From NCBI RefSeq assembly GCF_026967795.1, contig NZ_JAPVBH010000002.1, positions 62,001 to 126,000 on the forward strand: a DNA stretch of 64,000 bases, written 5' to 3'. Positions 53,026-64,000 of the stretch are shown here, in pieces. Positions within the stretch are counted from its first letter, which is position 1. Each line of letters opens with the position of its first letter. The position numbers were made by a program, and so were the translations under genes. The notes under the pieces were generated by a model. It made no database searches. It saw only the letters and a list, made by a program, of their open reading frames with translations, and had not been told where the DNA came from. This stretch comes from Modestobacter sp. VKM Ac-2986. GTDB taxonomy: Bacteria > Actinomycetota > Actinomycetes > Mycobacteriales > Geodermatophilaceae.

Positions 53026-53037
53026 GTGGGTCCTTCG
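52978..53037 (-). terminator. Post-stop stem-loop element, copy C (between metK and priA)
   Basis: It begins directly after the metK TGA with CGAAGGACCC. The outer stem pairs GG-CCCCCTTG (52978-52987) with CAAGTGGG-T-CC (53023-53033); the inner hairpin includes CGCCACGAGCGTGCGAGTGG. It overlaps the region where priA translation could start, so folding here might affect priA expression. Confidence 0.7.
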
Positions 53038-54261
53038 TCAGACGCCCGTGGCCGCGCGGAGGGCGTCGACGCGGTCCAGCCGCTCCCAGGGCAGCTCGAT
53101 GTCGGTGCGCCCGAAGTGGCCGTAGGCGGCGGTGGGGCCGTAGATCGGGCGGAGCAGGTCCAGGTCGCGGACGATCGCGCCCGGGCGCAGGTCGAACACC
53201 GAGGTGATCGCCTTCTCCAGCACGTCCTCCGGGACGGCGTTGGTGCCGAAGGTCTCCACGAACAGGCCGACCGGGTGCGCGGCGCCGATCGCGTAGGCCA
53301 CCTGCACCTCGCAGCGTCGCGCCAGGCCCGCGGCGACGACGTTCTTGGCCACCCAGCGCATCGCGTAGGCACCGGAGCGGTCGACCTTCGACGGGTCCTT
53401 GCCGGAGAAGGCGCCGCCACCGTGCCGGGCCATGCCGCCGTAGGTGTCGACGATGATCTTGCGGCCGGTGAGCCCGGCGTCGCCCATCGGGCCGCCGATG
53501 ACGAACTTGCCGGTGGGGTTGACCAGCAGCCGGTGGCCGGTGGTGGGCAGCCCGAGCTCGGCGAGCGCGGGGACGACCACCAGCTCCTCGATGTCGGGGG
53601 CCAGCAGCGTGTCGATGGAGATGTCCTCGGCGTGCTGGGAGGACACGACCACGGTGTCCACGGCGACCGGGCGGTCGTCCTCGTAGACGACGGTGACCTG
53701 GGTCTTGCCGTCGGGCCGCAGGTAGGGCACCGAGCCGTCCTTGCGCACCGCGGACAGCCGGCGGGACAACCGGTGCGCCAGCGCGATGGGCAGCGGCATC
53801 AGCTCGGGGGTCTCGTCGCTGGCGTAGCCGAACATCAGGCCCTGGTCGCCGGCGCCCTGGCGCTCGATCATGTCGTCGGCCACCGCGGCGCGGTGCTCGG
53901 CGCCGCTGAGCTCGGCCCGGCGGGCCTCGTAGGCGGTGTCCACGCCCTGGGCGATGTCCGGGGACTGCGCGCCGATGGAGACGCTGACCCCGCACGAGGC
54001 GCCGTCGAAGCCCTTGCGCGAGGAGTCGTAACCGATCCGCAGGATCGTCCTGCGGACGATCTCGGCGATGTCGACGTAGCCGGAGGTGGTCACCTCACCG
54101 GCGATGTGCACCTGACCGGTGGTGATCATCGTCTCGACGGCCACCCGGCTACGGGGGTCCTGGGCGAGCATCTCGTCGAGGATCGCGTCGCTGATCTGGT
54201 CGGCGATCTTGTCCGGGTGGCCCTCGGTCACCGACTCGGACGTGAAGAGGCGGCGTGACAC
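53038..54261 (-). CDS. metK: S-adenosylmethionine synthetase
   Basis: The 407-residue enzyme makes SAM from methionine and ATP. Landmarks are [17 protein letters not shown] (residues about 6-22), [12 protein letters not shown] (about 136-147), [16 protein letters not shown] (about 280-295) and [11 protein letters not shown]. The GTG start is preceded by AGGGAG. The 126-bp upstream space shows no recognisable SAM riboswitch. It is followed by stem-loop copy C and priA. Confidence 0.97.
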   Translation of the reverse strand: MSRRLFTSESVTEGHPDKIADQISDAILDEMLAQDPRSRVAVETMITTGQVHIAGEVTTSGYVDIAEIVRRTILRIGYDSSRKGFDGASCGVSVSIGAQSPDIAQGVDTAYEARRAELSGAEHRAAVADDMIERQGAGDQGLMFGYASDETPELMPLPIALAHRLSRRLSAVRKDGSVPYLRPDGKTQVTVVYEDDRPVAVDTVVVSSQHAEDISIDTLLAPDIEELVVVPALAELGLPTTGHRLLVNPTGKFVIGGPMGDAGLTGRKIIVDTYGGMARHGGGAFSGKDPSKVDRSGAYAMRWVAKNVVAAGLARRCEVQVAYAIGAAHPVGLFVETFGTNAVPEDVLEKAITSVFDLRPGAIVRDLDLLRPIYGPTAAYGHFGRTDIELPWERLDRVDALRAATGV

Positions 54262-54387
54262 TGGGTTCTCCCTGCAGTCGGCTGCCGAGCGCGTGCATCG
54301 CGGTCGGGAGGGCCTCCGGCGATGGTCGGGACCCTGGCGGTGCGAGGGTACCGGCGGGTGCCGACAGCCGTCGTCGGCGGCAGTCGG

Positions 54388-55608
54388 TCAGCCCCGCGGA
54401 GGGAGCCCGGCCACCACCCGGTCCCAGATGGCGGCGGCCACGACGTCCTTGCCCGCGGCGGGGACGGCGGTGGCCGTGCCGTCGGCGTCCAGCAGCGTCA
54501 CCTCGTTGTCCGCGCGGCCGAACACCCGCCCGGCGGAGACGTCGTTGACCACCAGCAGGTCGACGCCCTTGCGGGCCAGCTTCGCGCGGGCGTGGGTGAG
54601 CACGTCGCCCTCGTCGTCCCCGGTCTCGGCGGCGAAGCCGACCACCCGCTGACCGGCCGGGCGGGCGGCGACCAGCTCGACCAGGACGTCGGGGTTGCGC
54701 ACCAGCTGGACGGAGTCCGGTTCGCCGGCGCTGCCCTTCTTCAGCTTGGTGCCGGCGACGGTGACCGGCCGGAAGTCCGCGACGGCGGCGGCCATCACCA
54801 CGACGTCGGCGCCGGCGGCCTCGGCGTGCACGGCGGTGCGCAGCTGCTCGGTCGACTCCACCGGGACGACGCGGACGCCGAAGGGCGCCGGGGCCTCGAC
54901 GTTGGCCGCGACCAGGACGACGTCGGCACCCCGGGCGGCGGCGACCCGGGCCAGCGCCCAGCCCTGCTTCCCCGAGGACCGGTTGCCCAGGAAGCGGACC
55001 GGGTCCAGCGCCTCGCGGGTGCCCCCGGCGCTGATCACGACCCGGCGGCCGGTGAGGTCCTGGGCCAGCGCACCCGGGCCGGCGGCGAGCACCAGCTCGG
55101 CGAGGGCGGCGACGTCGGCGGGCTCGGGCAGCCGCCCGGGCCCGGAGTCCGGGCCGGTGAGCCGGCCGACGGCCGGGGGCAGCACGACCGACCCGCGCCG
55201 GCGCAGCGTGGCCACGTTGTCCTGGGTGGCCGGGTGCAGCCACATCTCGGTGTGCATGGCCGGCACGAACACGACGGGTGCGTGCGCGGCGAGCAGCGTG
55301 GCGGTGAGCAGGTCGTCGGCCCGGCCGGCGGCGGCGCGGGCGAGCAGGTCGGCGGTGGCCGGGTTGACCAGCACCAGGTCCGCGGTCTGCCCGATGCGCA
55401 CGTGGGCGACCTCGGGGACGTCGTCCCACACCTCGGTGGAGACCGGGTTGCCGCTGAGCGCCTCGAAGGTCGCGGCGCCGACGAACCGCAGCGCCGAGGC
55501 GGTCGGGACGACGCGCACGTCGTGGCCGCGCTCGGTGAGGGCCCGCAGCAGCAGGGCGGACTTGTAGGCCGCGACGCCGCCACCGACGCCCAGCACGATC
55601 CGGCTCAT
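54388..55608 (-). CDS. coaBC: Bifunctional phosphopantothenoylcysteine decarboxylase / phosphopantothenate-cysteine ligase
   Basis: The 406-residue fusion has a flavoprotein CoaC domain (residues 1-180; VGGGVAAYKSALLLRAL, ADLVLVNPATADLLAR, VPAMHTEMW) and a CoaB ligase domain (about 185-400; VISAGGTREALDPVRFLGNRSSGKQG as region, VAAAVADFRP, VNDVSAG). It carries out two steps of coenzyme A synthesis. ATG 55608 follows GAGGATGAGGGC. It lies downstream of rpoZ, separated by two stem-loops. Confidence 0.97.
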   Translation of the reverse strand: MSRIVLGVGGGVAAYKSALLLRALTERGHDVRVVPTASALRFVGAATFEALSGNPVSTEVWDDVPEVAHVRIGQTADLVLVNPATADLLARAAAGRADDLLTATLLAAHAPVVFVPAMHTEMWLHPATQDNVATLRRRGSVVLPPAVGRLTGPDSGPGRLPEPADVAALAELVLAAGPGALAQDLTGRRVVISAGGTREALDPVRFLGNRSSGKQGWALARVAAARGADVVLVAANVEAPAPFGVRVVPVESTEQLRTAVHAEAAGADVVVMAAAVADFRPVTVAGTKLKKGSAGEPDSVQLVRNPDVLVELVAARPAGQRVVGFAAETGDDEGDVLTHARAKLARKGVDLLVVNDVSAGRVFGRADNEVTLLDADGTATAVPAAGKDVVAAAIWDRVVAGLPPRG

Positions 55609-55633
55609 GCCCTCATCCTCCGCCAGACACGAC

Positions 55634-55664
55634 GAAGTCCCCGGCACCAGGTGCCGGGGACTTC
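55634..55664. terminator. Perfect hairpin upstream of coaBC
   Basis: GAAGTCCCCGGCACC (55634-55648) and GGTGCCGGGGACTTC (55650-55664) are exact complements around one base, giving a 13-bp stem with a small loop. It lies between rpoZ and coaBC, after stem-loop copy D, and probably ends the gmk-rpoZ message or attenuates read-through. Confidence 0.8.
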
Positions 55665-55683
55665 ATCTGTGCGAGTGACGTTC

Positions 55684-55743
55684 GGCCCCCTCGCAGGGGC
55701 CCGCCGCGAGCGTGCGAGCGGTGGGGGGCGAGGGGGTCCTTCG
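55684..55743 (-). terminator. Post-stop stem-loop element, copy D (after rpoZ)
   Basis: It starts directly after the rpoZ TGA with CGAAGGACCCCC. The outer stem pairs GGCCCCCTCGC (55684-55694) with GCGAGGGGG-T-CC (55728-55739), again with a single unpaired base; the inner hairpin uses CGCCGCGAGCGTGCGAGCGG. The pairs differ from copies A-C while the structure is preserved. Confidence 0.75.
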
Positions 55744-56007
55744 TCAGTTCTCGCCGGCGGTGTGGGTGAGCAGGCCCTCGTTGATCTCGCGCAGCGCGAT
55801 CGACAGCGGCTTCTCCTGGGGAGCGGTGTCGACCAGCGGGCCGACGTACTCCAGCAGGCCCTCGGAGAGCTGGCTGTAGTAGGCGTTGATCTGACGCGCG
55901 CGCTTGGCGGCGTAGATGACCAGGCCGTACTTGCTGCTGGTGCGCTCGAGCAGCTCGTCGATCGGCGGGTTGGTGATGCCCTCAGGGGCGGGTGCGACTC
56001 CGGACAC
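55744..56007 (-). CDS. rpoZ: DNA-directed RNA polymerase omega subunit
   Basis: The 87-residue protein matches actinobacterial omega: [35 protein letters not shown] (region, residues about 10-44) with the conserved KRARQIN, and a C-terminal [14 protein letters not shown]. It supports assembly of RNA polymerase via beta'. GTG 56007 has GAGGAG upstream at wide spacing. It lies 83 bp after gmk. Confidence 0.96.
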   Translation of the reverse strand: MSGVAPAPEGITNPPIDELLERTSSKYGLVIYAAKRARQINAYYSQLSEGLLEYVGPLVDTAPQEKPLSIALREINEGLLTHTAGEN

Positions 56008-56090
56008 GGGCGGGCGTGCTCCTCAACTCGGTGTGCGGGCGGGCGGCGGATGTGCTCCGCACGGTCGCCTCGGGTGCGTCCCCGCTGCGG

Positions 56091-56669
56091 TCAGGGACCA
56101 GCGGGCGGAGGCGCAGTCAGCAAGCCTACCAACTCGTCCGCCGCTCTGGCCACGTCGTCGTTGACGACCACCACGTCGAACTCGCCTGAGGCGTCCAGCT
56201 CGGCCTGCGCGAGGGCCAGCCGGCGCTCCTGCACCTCGGGGTGCTCGGTGCCCCGGCCGGCCAGCCGGCTGACCAGCGCCGCCCACGACGGCGGGGCCAG
56301 GAAGACCAGCTGGGCCTCCGGCGCGCGCTCACGCACCTGCCGGGCGCCCTGCAGCTCGATCTCCAGCAGCGCCGGCGACCCGGCACGCAGCTGCTCCTCG
56401 ACGGGGGCGCGGGGCGTGCCGTAGCGGTTGCCGGCGTACTCCGCCCACTCCAGCAGCCCGTCGGTGGCGACCAGGTTGTCGAAGAAGTCCCCGTCGACGA
56501 ACCAGTAGTGCTCACCGTCGACCTCACCAGGACGCGGGGCACGGGTGGTGACCGACACCGACACCCAGACCTCGGGGTGCCGGCGCCGGACCTCTGCGAC
56601 GACCGTGCCCTTGCCGACCCCGGAGGGGCCGGAGAGCACGGTCAGCCGCGCACGGTTCAGGTCAGCCAC
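56091..56669 (-). CDS. gmk: Guanylate kinase
   Basis: The 192-residue kinase phosphorylates GMP. Landmarks are the P-loop [12 protein letters not shown] (residues about 13-24), the GMP-binding [21 protein letters not shown], and [22 protein letters not shown] 56669 is chosen to match the family N-terminus ([10 protein letters not shown]). It lies 46 bp after mihF on the same strand. Confidence 0.96.
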   Translation of the reverse strand: MADLNRARLTVLSGPSGVGKGTVVAEVRRRHPEVWVSVSVTTRAPRPGEVDGEHYWFVDGDFFDNLVATDGLLEWAEYAGNRYGTPRAPVEEQLRAGSPALLEIELQGARQVRERAPEAQLVFLAPPSWAALVSRLAGRGTEHPEVQERRLALAQAELDASGEFDVVVVNDDVARAADELVGLLTAPPPAGP

Positions 56670-56715
56670 TCGTCGTCCTGGGTCCGGGGCGGCCGGAGGC
56701 CACCGCGGGGTCCGC

Positions 56716-57072
56716 TCAGAGTGCGCCCTCGGCCGGGATCTGGTCGGGCTGGACCTGCTCGCCGGCGAACTCGGCCTCCAGCGCCTTGCGCTGGTTGGCA
56801 CCCAGGCCACGCACGCGGCGGGTCGGGGAGATCTCCAGCCGCTCCATGATCTTGGCGGCGCGGGCCTTGCCGACGCCCGGGAGGGACTCCAGGACGGCGG
56901 AGACGCGCATCTTGCCGATGACCTCGTCGGTCTCGCCCTGCTTGAGGACGTCACCGACCGTGGTGCCCTTGGCCTTGAGCTTCTCGCGGAGCTCGGCGCG
57001 GGCCTTGCGGGCCGCGGCGGCCTTCTCCAGGGCAGCGGCGCGCTGTTCGGGGGACAACTCGGGAAGGGGCAC
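56716..57072 (-). CDS. mihF: Integration host factor, actinobacterial type (mIHF)
   Basis: The 118-residue nucleoid protein has a basic helical N-terminus ([23 protein letters not shown]) and the mIHF core with [23 protein letters not shown] (helix-two-turn-helix-like DNA contact region, residues about 63-86) followed by [18 protein letters not shown]. It bends DNA and is restricted to actinobacteria. GTG 57072 matches the family start [11 protein letters not shown]; no ribosome binding site is seen. It sits between the pyrimidine genes and gmk, its conserved place. Confidence 0.95.
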   Translation of the reverse strand: MPLPELSPEQRAAALEKAAAARKARAELREKLKAKGTTVGDVLKQGETDEVIGKMRVSAVLESLPGVGKARAAKIMERLEISPTRRVRGLGANQRKALEAEFAGEQVQPDQIPAEGAL

Positions 57073-57288
57073 GGAGCAACCCAATCGTGTTCGTGCCGGC
57101 CCTGCGACCGGCGGGGTGTTCGAGGTCTGGGTCAGCCTGCAGGCGGCCCTGCTGATGAGCCTGGGCGCCAACCTAGTCACCCTGAACCGGCTGGTCACGC
57201 TGGACCCCGTGCGCATCCGGGCAGGACCGTGTGCTTCACCGGACGCGCGGCGGACCGATCGGTCCGGTGACCGTCCCGTCACCCCTGG

Positions 57289-57792
57289 TCAGCGCACCGG
57301 TCGCCGCCCGGCCACCTGCCGGACACCGGTGCCCAGCAGGGCGCCCCCGGCCAGCACGAGGGCCAGGCCGGCCCACTGCCCGGCTCCGGCCAGCGGGACC
57401 GGGGCGGCGCCCTCGACGGCGCCGCCGGCCGCGCGGGCCGCCCCGAGCAGGGCGGCACCGAGGACGGCGAGGCCCGCGCCCGCGCCGAGGGCCGCACCGG
57501 CCGCCCACCGGCCCCGTGCCGCGCGGCCGGGGCCCAGGAGCCACGGGGCGGTCCCCGCGACCAGCAGGGCGCCCACGGCGACGAGGAGCCGGCCGGCGTC
57601 GGCGAGCCAGCCCGCGGTGACGAGCTGGTCGTACTGCTCCGGGGACAGGAACACCAGCTCCGGGGCGACCGCGGGTGGGCGCGTGGCCAGCACCAGGCCC
57701 GCCGCGGCCAGCAGCGCCCCCGCCACCACGGCTGCGACGGCCACCACCCGCCCCGGTCGGGGCGCACCCGGACGGGCAGGGGCGCCGGTCAC
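57289..57792 (-). CDS. Hypothetical four-TM membrane protein B in the pyrimidine operon
   Basis: The 167-residue protein has four predicted helices (about residues 14-36, 64-82, 90-113 and 137-155). An extracytoplasmic loop after TM1 contains LVFLSPEQYDQLVTAGWLADAG. The GTG start overlaps the stop of the preceding membrane protein gene. It has the same topology as that protein (TM, long loop, TM-TM, loop, TM), so the two may be diverged duplicates that work as a pair. I know no family. It lies 217 bp before mihF. Confidence 0.7.
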   Translation of the reverse strand: MTGAPARPGAPRPGRVVAVAAVVAGALLAAAGLVLATRPPAVAPELVFLSPEQYDQLVTAGWLADAGRLLVAVGALLVAGTAPWLLGPGRAARGRWAAGAALGAGAGLAVLGAALLGAARAAGGAVEGAAPVPLAGAGQWAGLALVLAGGALLGTGVRQVAGRRPVR

Positions 57793-58367
57793 CGCCGCGA
57801 CCCTCCCGTCGCGGCCCCCACCGCGGCCGCCAGCACCGCCCCGAGCACGGCGGTGCCGAGCCCGGCCAGCTGCGCGGCCCCCAGCTGCACCTGCCTCAGC
57901 CCGGTGCGGCAGCCCAGCAGCTCGGCGCACGCCAGCGGCTCGTAGCTGCCGCCGTAGCTGACCACGGGCACCGCGGCCCGGGTCACCACGAGGACGACGC
58001 CGGCGACCACGAGCAGCCCCGCCAGGACCCCGAGGGACGGCAGGGCGCGCCGGACACCGTGCCGGCGGCCCAGCCACCGACCGGCCCAGCCGCTGAGCAC
58101 CAGCAGCCCGAGGACCGTCAGCGCGACGCCCACCAGGTGCCCGGGGGTCCAGAGCAACGACCAGGGGGCGTCGTCGAAGGCGATCGACAGCTCACTCCGG
58201 TACGCACCGTCGATCGGCGGCAGGTCCACCCCGAGCGGGGCGTAGGCGAACCAGCCGGCGGCGTCGACCGCGGAGGAGGAGACGTTCGTCCTCCAGAAGA
58301 CCGCCACGCCGGTCAGGCACAGCACCGCACCGAGGCCCGGTACCAGCCACCGCGCGGCGCGGCTCAT
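57789..58367 (-). CDS. Hypothetical four-TM membrane protein A in the pyrimidine operon
   Basis: The 192-residue protein has four predicted helices (about residues 7-24, 70-90, 100-125 and 165-185), a first outer loop with GWFAYAPLGVDLPPIDGAYRS (region) and a second loop with two cysteines (CAELLGC) that could form a disulfide. The ATG overlaps the pyrF stop (ATGA), and the stop overlaps the next start, so it is translationally coupled to pyrimidine synthesis genes. Function unknown. Confidence 0.72.
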   Translation of the reverse strand: MSRAARWLVPGLGAVLCLTGVAVFWRTNVSSSAVDAAGWFAYAPLGVDLPPIDGAYRSELSIAFDDAPWSLLWTPGHLVGVALTVLGLLVLSGWAGRWLGRRHGVRRALPSLGVLAGLLVVAGVVLVVTRAAVPVVSYGGSYEPLACAELLGCRTGLRQVQLGAAQLAGLGTAVLGAVLAAAVGAATGGSRR

Positions 58368-59239
58368 GCGGCGAGCTCGGCCGTCCAGCGGTCGGCGGCC
58401 GTGCGCAGGGCGGCGACGTCCGGTCCGGCCCGCAGCACGTCCCGGGAGACCGACGGGACGACGGCCCGGTCGCCGAACAACCGGCGCAGGTCGGCCGCCG
58501 ACCCGCCCTGGGCACCGAGCCCGGGGGCGAGCACCGGGCCGCGGAGGCCGGACAGGTCGACGTCCAGTTCGGGCAGCGTGGCGCCGACGACGACGCCGTG
58601 CGAGCCGGTGAACGCCCCCCACCGGCCCTGCTGGTCGGCGAACGCGGCCGGGTCCGGCGCCGGGTCGCCCACGAGCCAGCCCGGGGCGTTCCACCGGCCG
58701 ACGGTGTCGACCACGGTCTGGGCCACGCTGCGCTCCCCCACCATCGCGGACTGGAAGGTCGCCGCATCGGCGTTGGACGTGCGGGCGAGCACGAACAGCC
58801 CGCCACCGTGCGACTCGGCTGTCCGGCGGGCCGGCTCCAGGGAGTCGGGGCCGAGGTAGGGACTGACGGTGAGCGCGTCGGCCGCGAGCGGGTGGTCCGG
58901 GCGCAGGTAGTCGGCGTAGCCGGCCATCGTCGAGCCGATGTCGCCGCGCTTGGCGTCCAGCAGCACGAGCGCACCGGCCGTCCGGGCCCACGCGACGGCG
59001 TCCTCGAGCACGGCCAGGCCGCGCGACCCGTGCCGCTCGTAGAAGGCCAGCTGCGGCTTGAGCACGGCGACGTGCCCGGCCAGGGCCTCGACCACGAGGT
59101 CGGTGAACCGGCGCAGGCCGTCGACGTCGTCGCTCAGGCCCCACTCCAGCAGCAGCTCCCGGTGCGGGTCGATGCCGACGCACAGCGGGCCCCGGGCGGC
59201 CACGGCGGCGGCCAGGCGCGTGCCGAAGGGGTCGGTCAT
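58364..59239 (-). CDS. pyrF: Orotidine-5'-phosphate decarboxylase (type 2)
   Basis: The 291-residue enzyme makes UMP, the last step of de novo pyrimidine synthesis. The catalytic region LLDAKRGDIGSTMAGYA (Lys97) and LCVGIDPHRELL at the start identify the longer type 2 form used by actinobacteria. VSPYLGPDSLEP and LAPGLGAQGG are further landmarks. Its ATG overlaps the pyrD stop (ATGA). Confidence 0.97.
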   Translation of the reverse strand: MTDPFGTRLAAAVAARGPLCVGIDPHRELLLEWGLSDDVDGLRRFTDLVVEALAGHVAVLKPQLAFYERHGSRGLAVLEDAVAWARTAGALVLLDAKRGDIGSTMAGYADYLRPDHPLAADALTVSPYLGPDSLEPARRTAESHGGGLFVLARTSNADAATFQSAMVGERSVAQTVVDTVGRWNAPGWLVGDPAPDPAAFADQQGRWGAFTGSHGVVVGATLPELDVDLSGLRGPVLAPGLGAQGGSAADLRRLFGDRAVVPSVSRDVLRAGPDVAALRTAADRWTAELAA

Positions 59240-60617
59240 GCCAGCTCCTCGACGCAGGCCCGGGCGAGGTAGGGGTCGGCCCAGGCGCCGGTGGCGCTCT
59301 GCACGCCGGCCGCGCCCAGCTCCAGCAGCGCCGCGGCACTCGCCGGGTCGGTCACCCCGCCCATCGCCAGGACGTCGAAGCGGTGGCCGCCGGCCGCACG
59401 CAGCTCCAGCAGCCGGGCGGTGAACTCCAGCGCCAGGTCGCGCACCGCCCGGCCGGACACCCCGGCGAGCGGGCGGCCGGGGAAGGTGGGCGTCCCGTCG
59501 GCGCGCTGCACCGCGCACTGCACGGTGTTGATCGCCGCCACCCCGTCCAGGTGCGGCGCGATCCGCGGCAGCAGGCCGGCCAGCGCCGGGCCGTCGAGCC
59601 AGGACAGCTTGGCGACCAGGCCGGTACTGGACGACAGCGCCCGCCGGGTGGTCTCGACGATGGCGGTGGTCAGCTCGGCGTCCCGGCAGATCGGCGGCCG
59701 CACGCCGCCGCCGGAGCCCAGGGTGTTCGGGCAGGACAGGTTCAGCTCCACGACCGGGGCGCCGGCGGCCTCGGCCAGCACCGCGGTGCGGGCGAAGTCG
59801 TCGGCGACCGCCTGCAGCTGCGCCGGCCCCTCGCCGTCGTCCTCCCCCATGACGCTGACCAGCAGCAACTGGTCCTCGGCCAGGCAGCGGACGGCGGCGG
59901 CGACGTCCTCGGTCCACACCCCGGGGTCCGGTGAGGGCACGCCGAAGGAGTTGGTGCTGGTCACCGCCGGGTCGCCGGGCGTCACCCAGTCCGAGGGGTC
60001 GGCGCGCACCACCGGCGGCGCACCGGGCCCGAACGGCTCCCGCACCCCGGGCACGAACGCCCAGTTGGGGAAGGCGTTGGCGGCGTGCGCGCGGCTGCGG
60101 ACGGTCTTGTAGGTGAGCACGTTGAAGCCGTTCCCGGCCAGGTACTGCACCCACGCCGCGGTGCCGGTCATCGGGCAGGCCGGCACCCCGATCGGGAAGC
60201 CGACCCGCCGGCCCAGCACCTCCCAGCTGCCGGTGGCCCGCGGGCGGACCGGCAGCCGGGGGCCGGGCGGGCCGACGCGCGCGGCGGCCACGTCGTCGGT
60301 GAGCGCGTAGGCCGGGAAGCGCACGCCGGTGCGGGCCAGCAGCCGGTGCTGGCCCGTGGTGGCCAGCAGCCGCACCAGCGCGGGCAGGTCGCCGTCGTCC
60401 AGCGCGCCGGAGTCCAGCCGGGTGGTCACCTCGTCCGCCCAGGACGGCGGAGCCGGCTCGACCGCGCCGTCCAGCCGGGCGACGGCGGCAGCGGCCAGAC
60501 CGCGGAGCACCGAGCCGGTCAGCCCGGCGGCCCGCAGCTCCCGCTGCAGCTCCGCCACCACCGCCGTCCTCTCGGGGACGGGAGTGGCCACTCCCGCCCC
60601 CGAGGCGGAGGGATCGG

Positions 60618-60621
<4 letters not shown>
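59236..60621 (-). CDS. pyrD: Dihydroorotate dehydrogenase-like protein, unusually long N-terminus
   Basis: The 461-residue protein has a TIM-barrel dihydroorotate dehydrogenase domain from about residue 130: [16 protein letters not shown] lysine in LTYKTVRSR (Lys172), [13 protein letters not shown] (about 222-234) and ELNLSCPNT with the class 1 catalytic Cys297; the end [19 protein letters not shown] binds FMN phosphate. About 120 extra residues precede the domain, making it 100-150 longer than usual. It lies between carB and pyrF with ATGA overlaps at both ends, so a pyrimidine role is likely, though the electron acceptor is unknown. Confidence 0.82.
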
Positions 60622-63928
<3,307 letters not shown>

Positions 63929-63929
<1 letters not shown>

Positions 63930-64000
63930 CAGGCCTTCTCCCCCGTGCTCGACTCGACGACGGGTGCAGGCGTCACCGCGCTGCCCTCCTTGTTGGCTTC
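63929..64000 (-). CDS. carA: Carbamoyl-phosphate synthase small subunit, C-terminal fragment
   Basis: Only the last 23 codons and the stop are in the window ([18 protein letters not shown] then TGEKA). The tail is not conserved, so identity rests on position: it runs directly into carB with a TGATG overlap, the place of carA in actinobacteria. The first residues (EAN) fit the usual 'LMEAN' end of the glutaminase domain. Confidence 0.7.

Noticed and set aside
54262-54387. SAM riboswitch upstream of metK
   Set aside because: I found no conserved SAM-I, SAM-II or SAM-IV core pattern in the 126 bp; only ordinary GC-rich pairing.

Overview
The window is very GC-rich DNA (my impression is well above 70% G+C, with nearly every codon third position G or C) from a high-GC actinobacterium. 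The strongest evidence is gene order. On the minus strand it reads carA-carB-pyrD-pyrF-[two membrane proteins]-mihF-gmk-rpoZ-coaBC-metK-priA, then def-fmt-rsmB, then rpe-ribD-ribE-ribBA-ribH-hisE-hisG, which is the conserved actinobacterial housekeeping order. Mycobacterial integration host factor, a GAF-ANTAR protein and a mycobacterial/actinobacterial-type LexA box agree with this. A Geodermatophilaceae-like host (Blastococcus, Modestobacter, Geodermatophilus) is my guess from general likeness, not something the sequence proves.

Layout. About 1-35 kb is accessory or loosely conserved: small regulator-plus-target pairs, transporters and enzymes on both strands. In order: a flavin oxidoreductase (partial), a quinone reductase-like flavoprotein, GAF-ANTAR, a methyltransferase, an SDR/XRE divergent pair, an MMPL exporter, a broken serine hydrolase, an SDR with a TetR regulator, the HrpB helicase, an acetyltransferase/TetR/MFS operon, a proline-tryptophan repeat membrane protein, MalQ, an esterase/AraC pair, an SOS-box small gene, a MarR/hydrolase pair, MFS plus a MurE-like ligase, EVE, YnfA and DUF998 proteins, an arsenic operon (arsR / arsM-acr3-arsC-GNAT), a DMT exporter, two gene remnants facing head to head, and an SDR. 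About 33.5-37.4 kb holds a PucR regulator, a DUF2877 (AllH-like) protein and an SSI-type inhibitor lipoprotein. From 37.6 kb to the end is the housekeeping block on the minus strand, interrupted at 43.0-46.7 kb by an unassigned 0.7 kb stretch, a secreted subtilase, a VOC protein and a cyclase-family protein.

How the genes work together. The minus-strand block is a set of tightly packed operons in which most stop and start codons overlap by 4 bases (ATGA/GTGA, and a rare CTGA at def/fmt), indicating translational coupling: pyrimidine synthesis (CarAB, PyrD, PyrF), nucleotide and transcription functions (Gmk, RpoZ, mIHF), cofactors (CoaBC, MetK, riboflavin genes), formyl-Met metabolism (Def, Fmt) and histidine synthesis (HisE, HisG). 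The arsenic operon is complete for sensing, methylation, export and reduction. Many genes that lack a Shine-Dalgarno sequence instead have a TAnnnT hexamer 6-7 nt before the start codon, which points to leaderless transcripts.

Most unusual features. (1) Four copies of a conserved, compensatorily varied stem-loop begin 1-2 nt after stop codons (after pucR, hisE, metK and rpoZ). (2) A perfect LexA-type box lies in front of a lone small protein. (3) Two families of inverted or tandem intergenic repeats occur, at 27.3-27.5 kb and 46.4-46.6 kb. (4) A MurE-like ligase has altered substrate-binding loops. (5) The remains of a divergent regulator/target pair are fused by deletion at about 32.0 kb.
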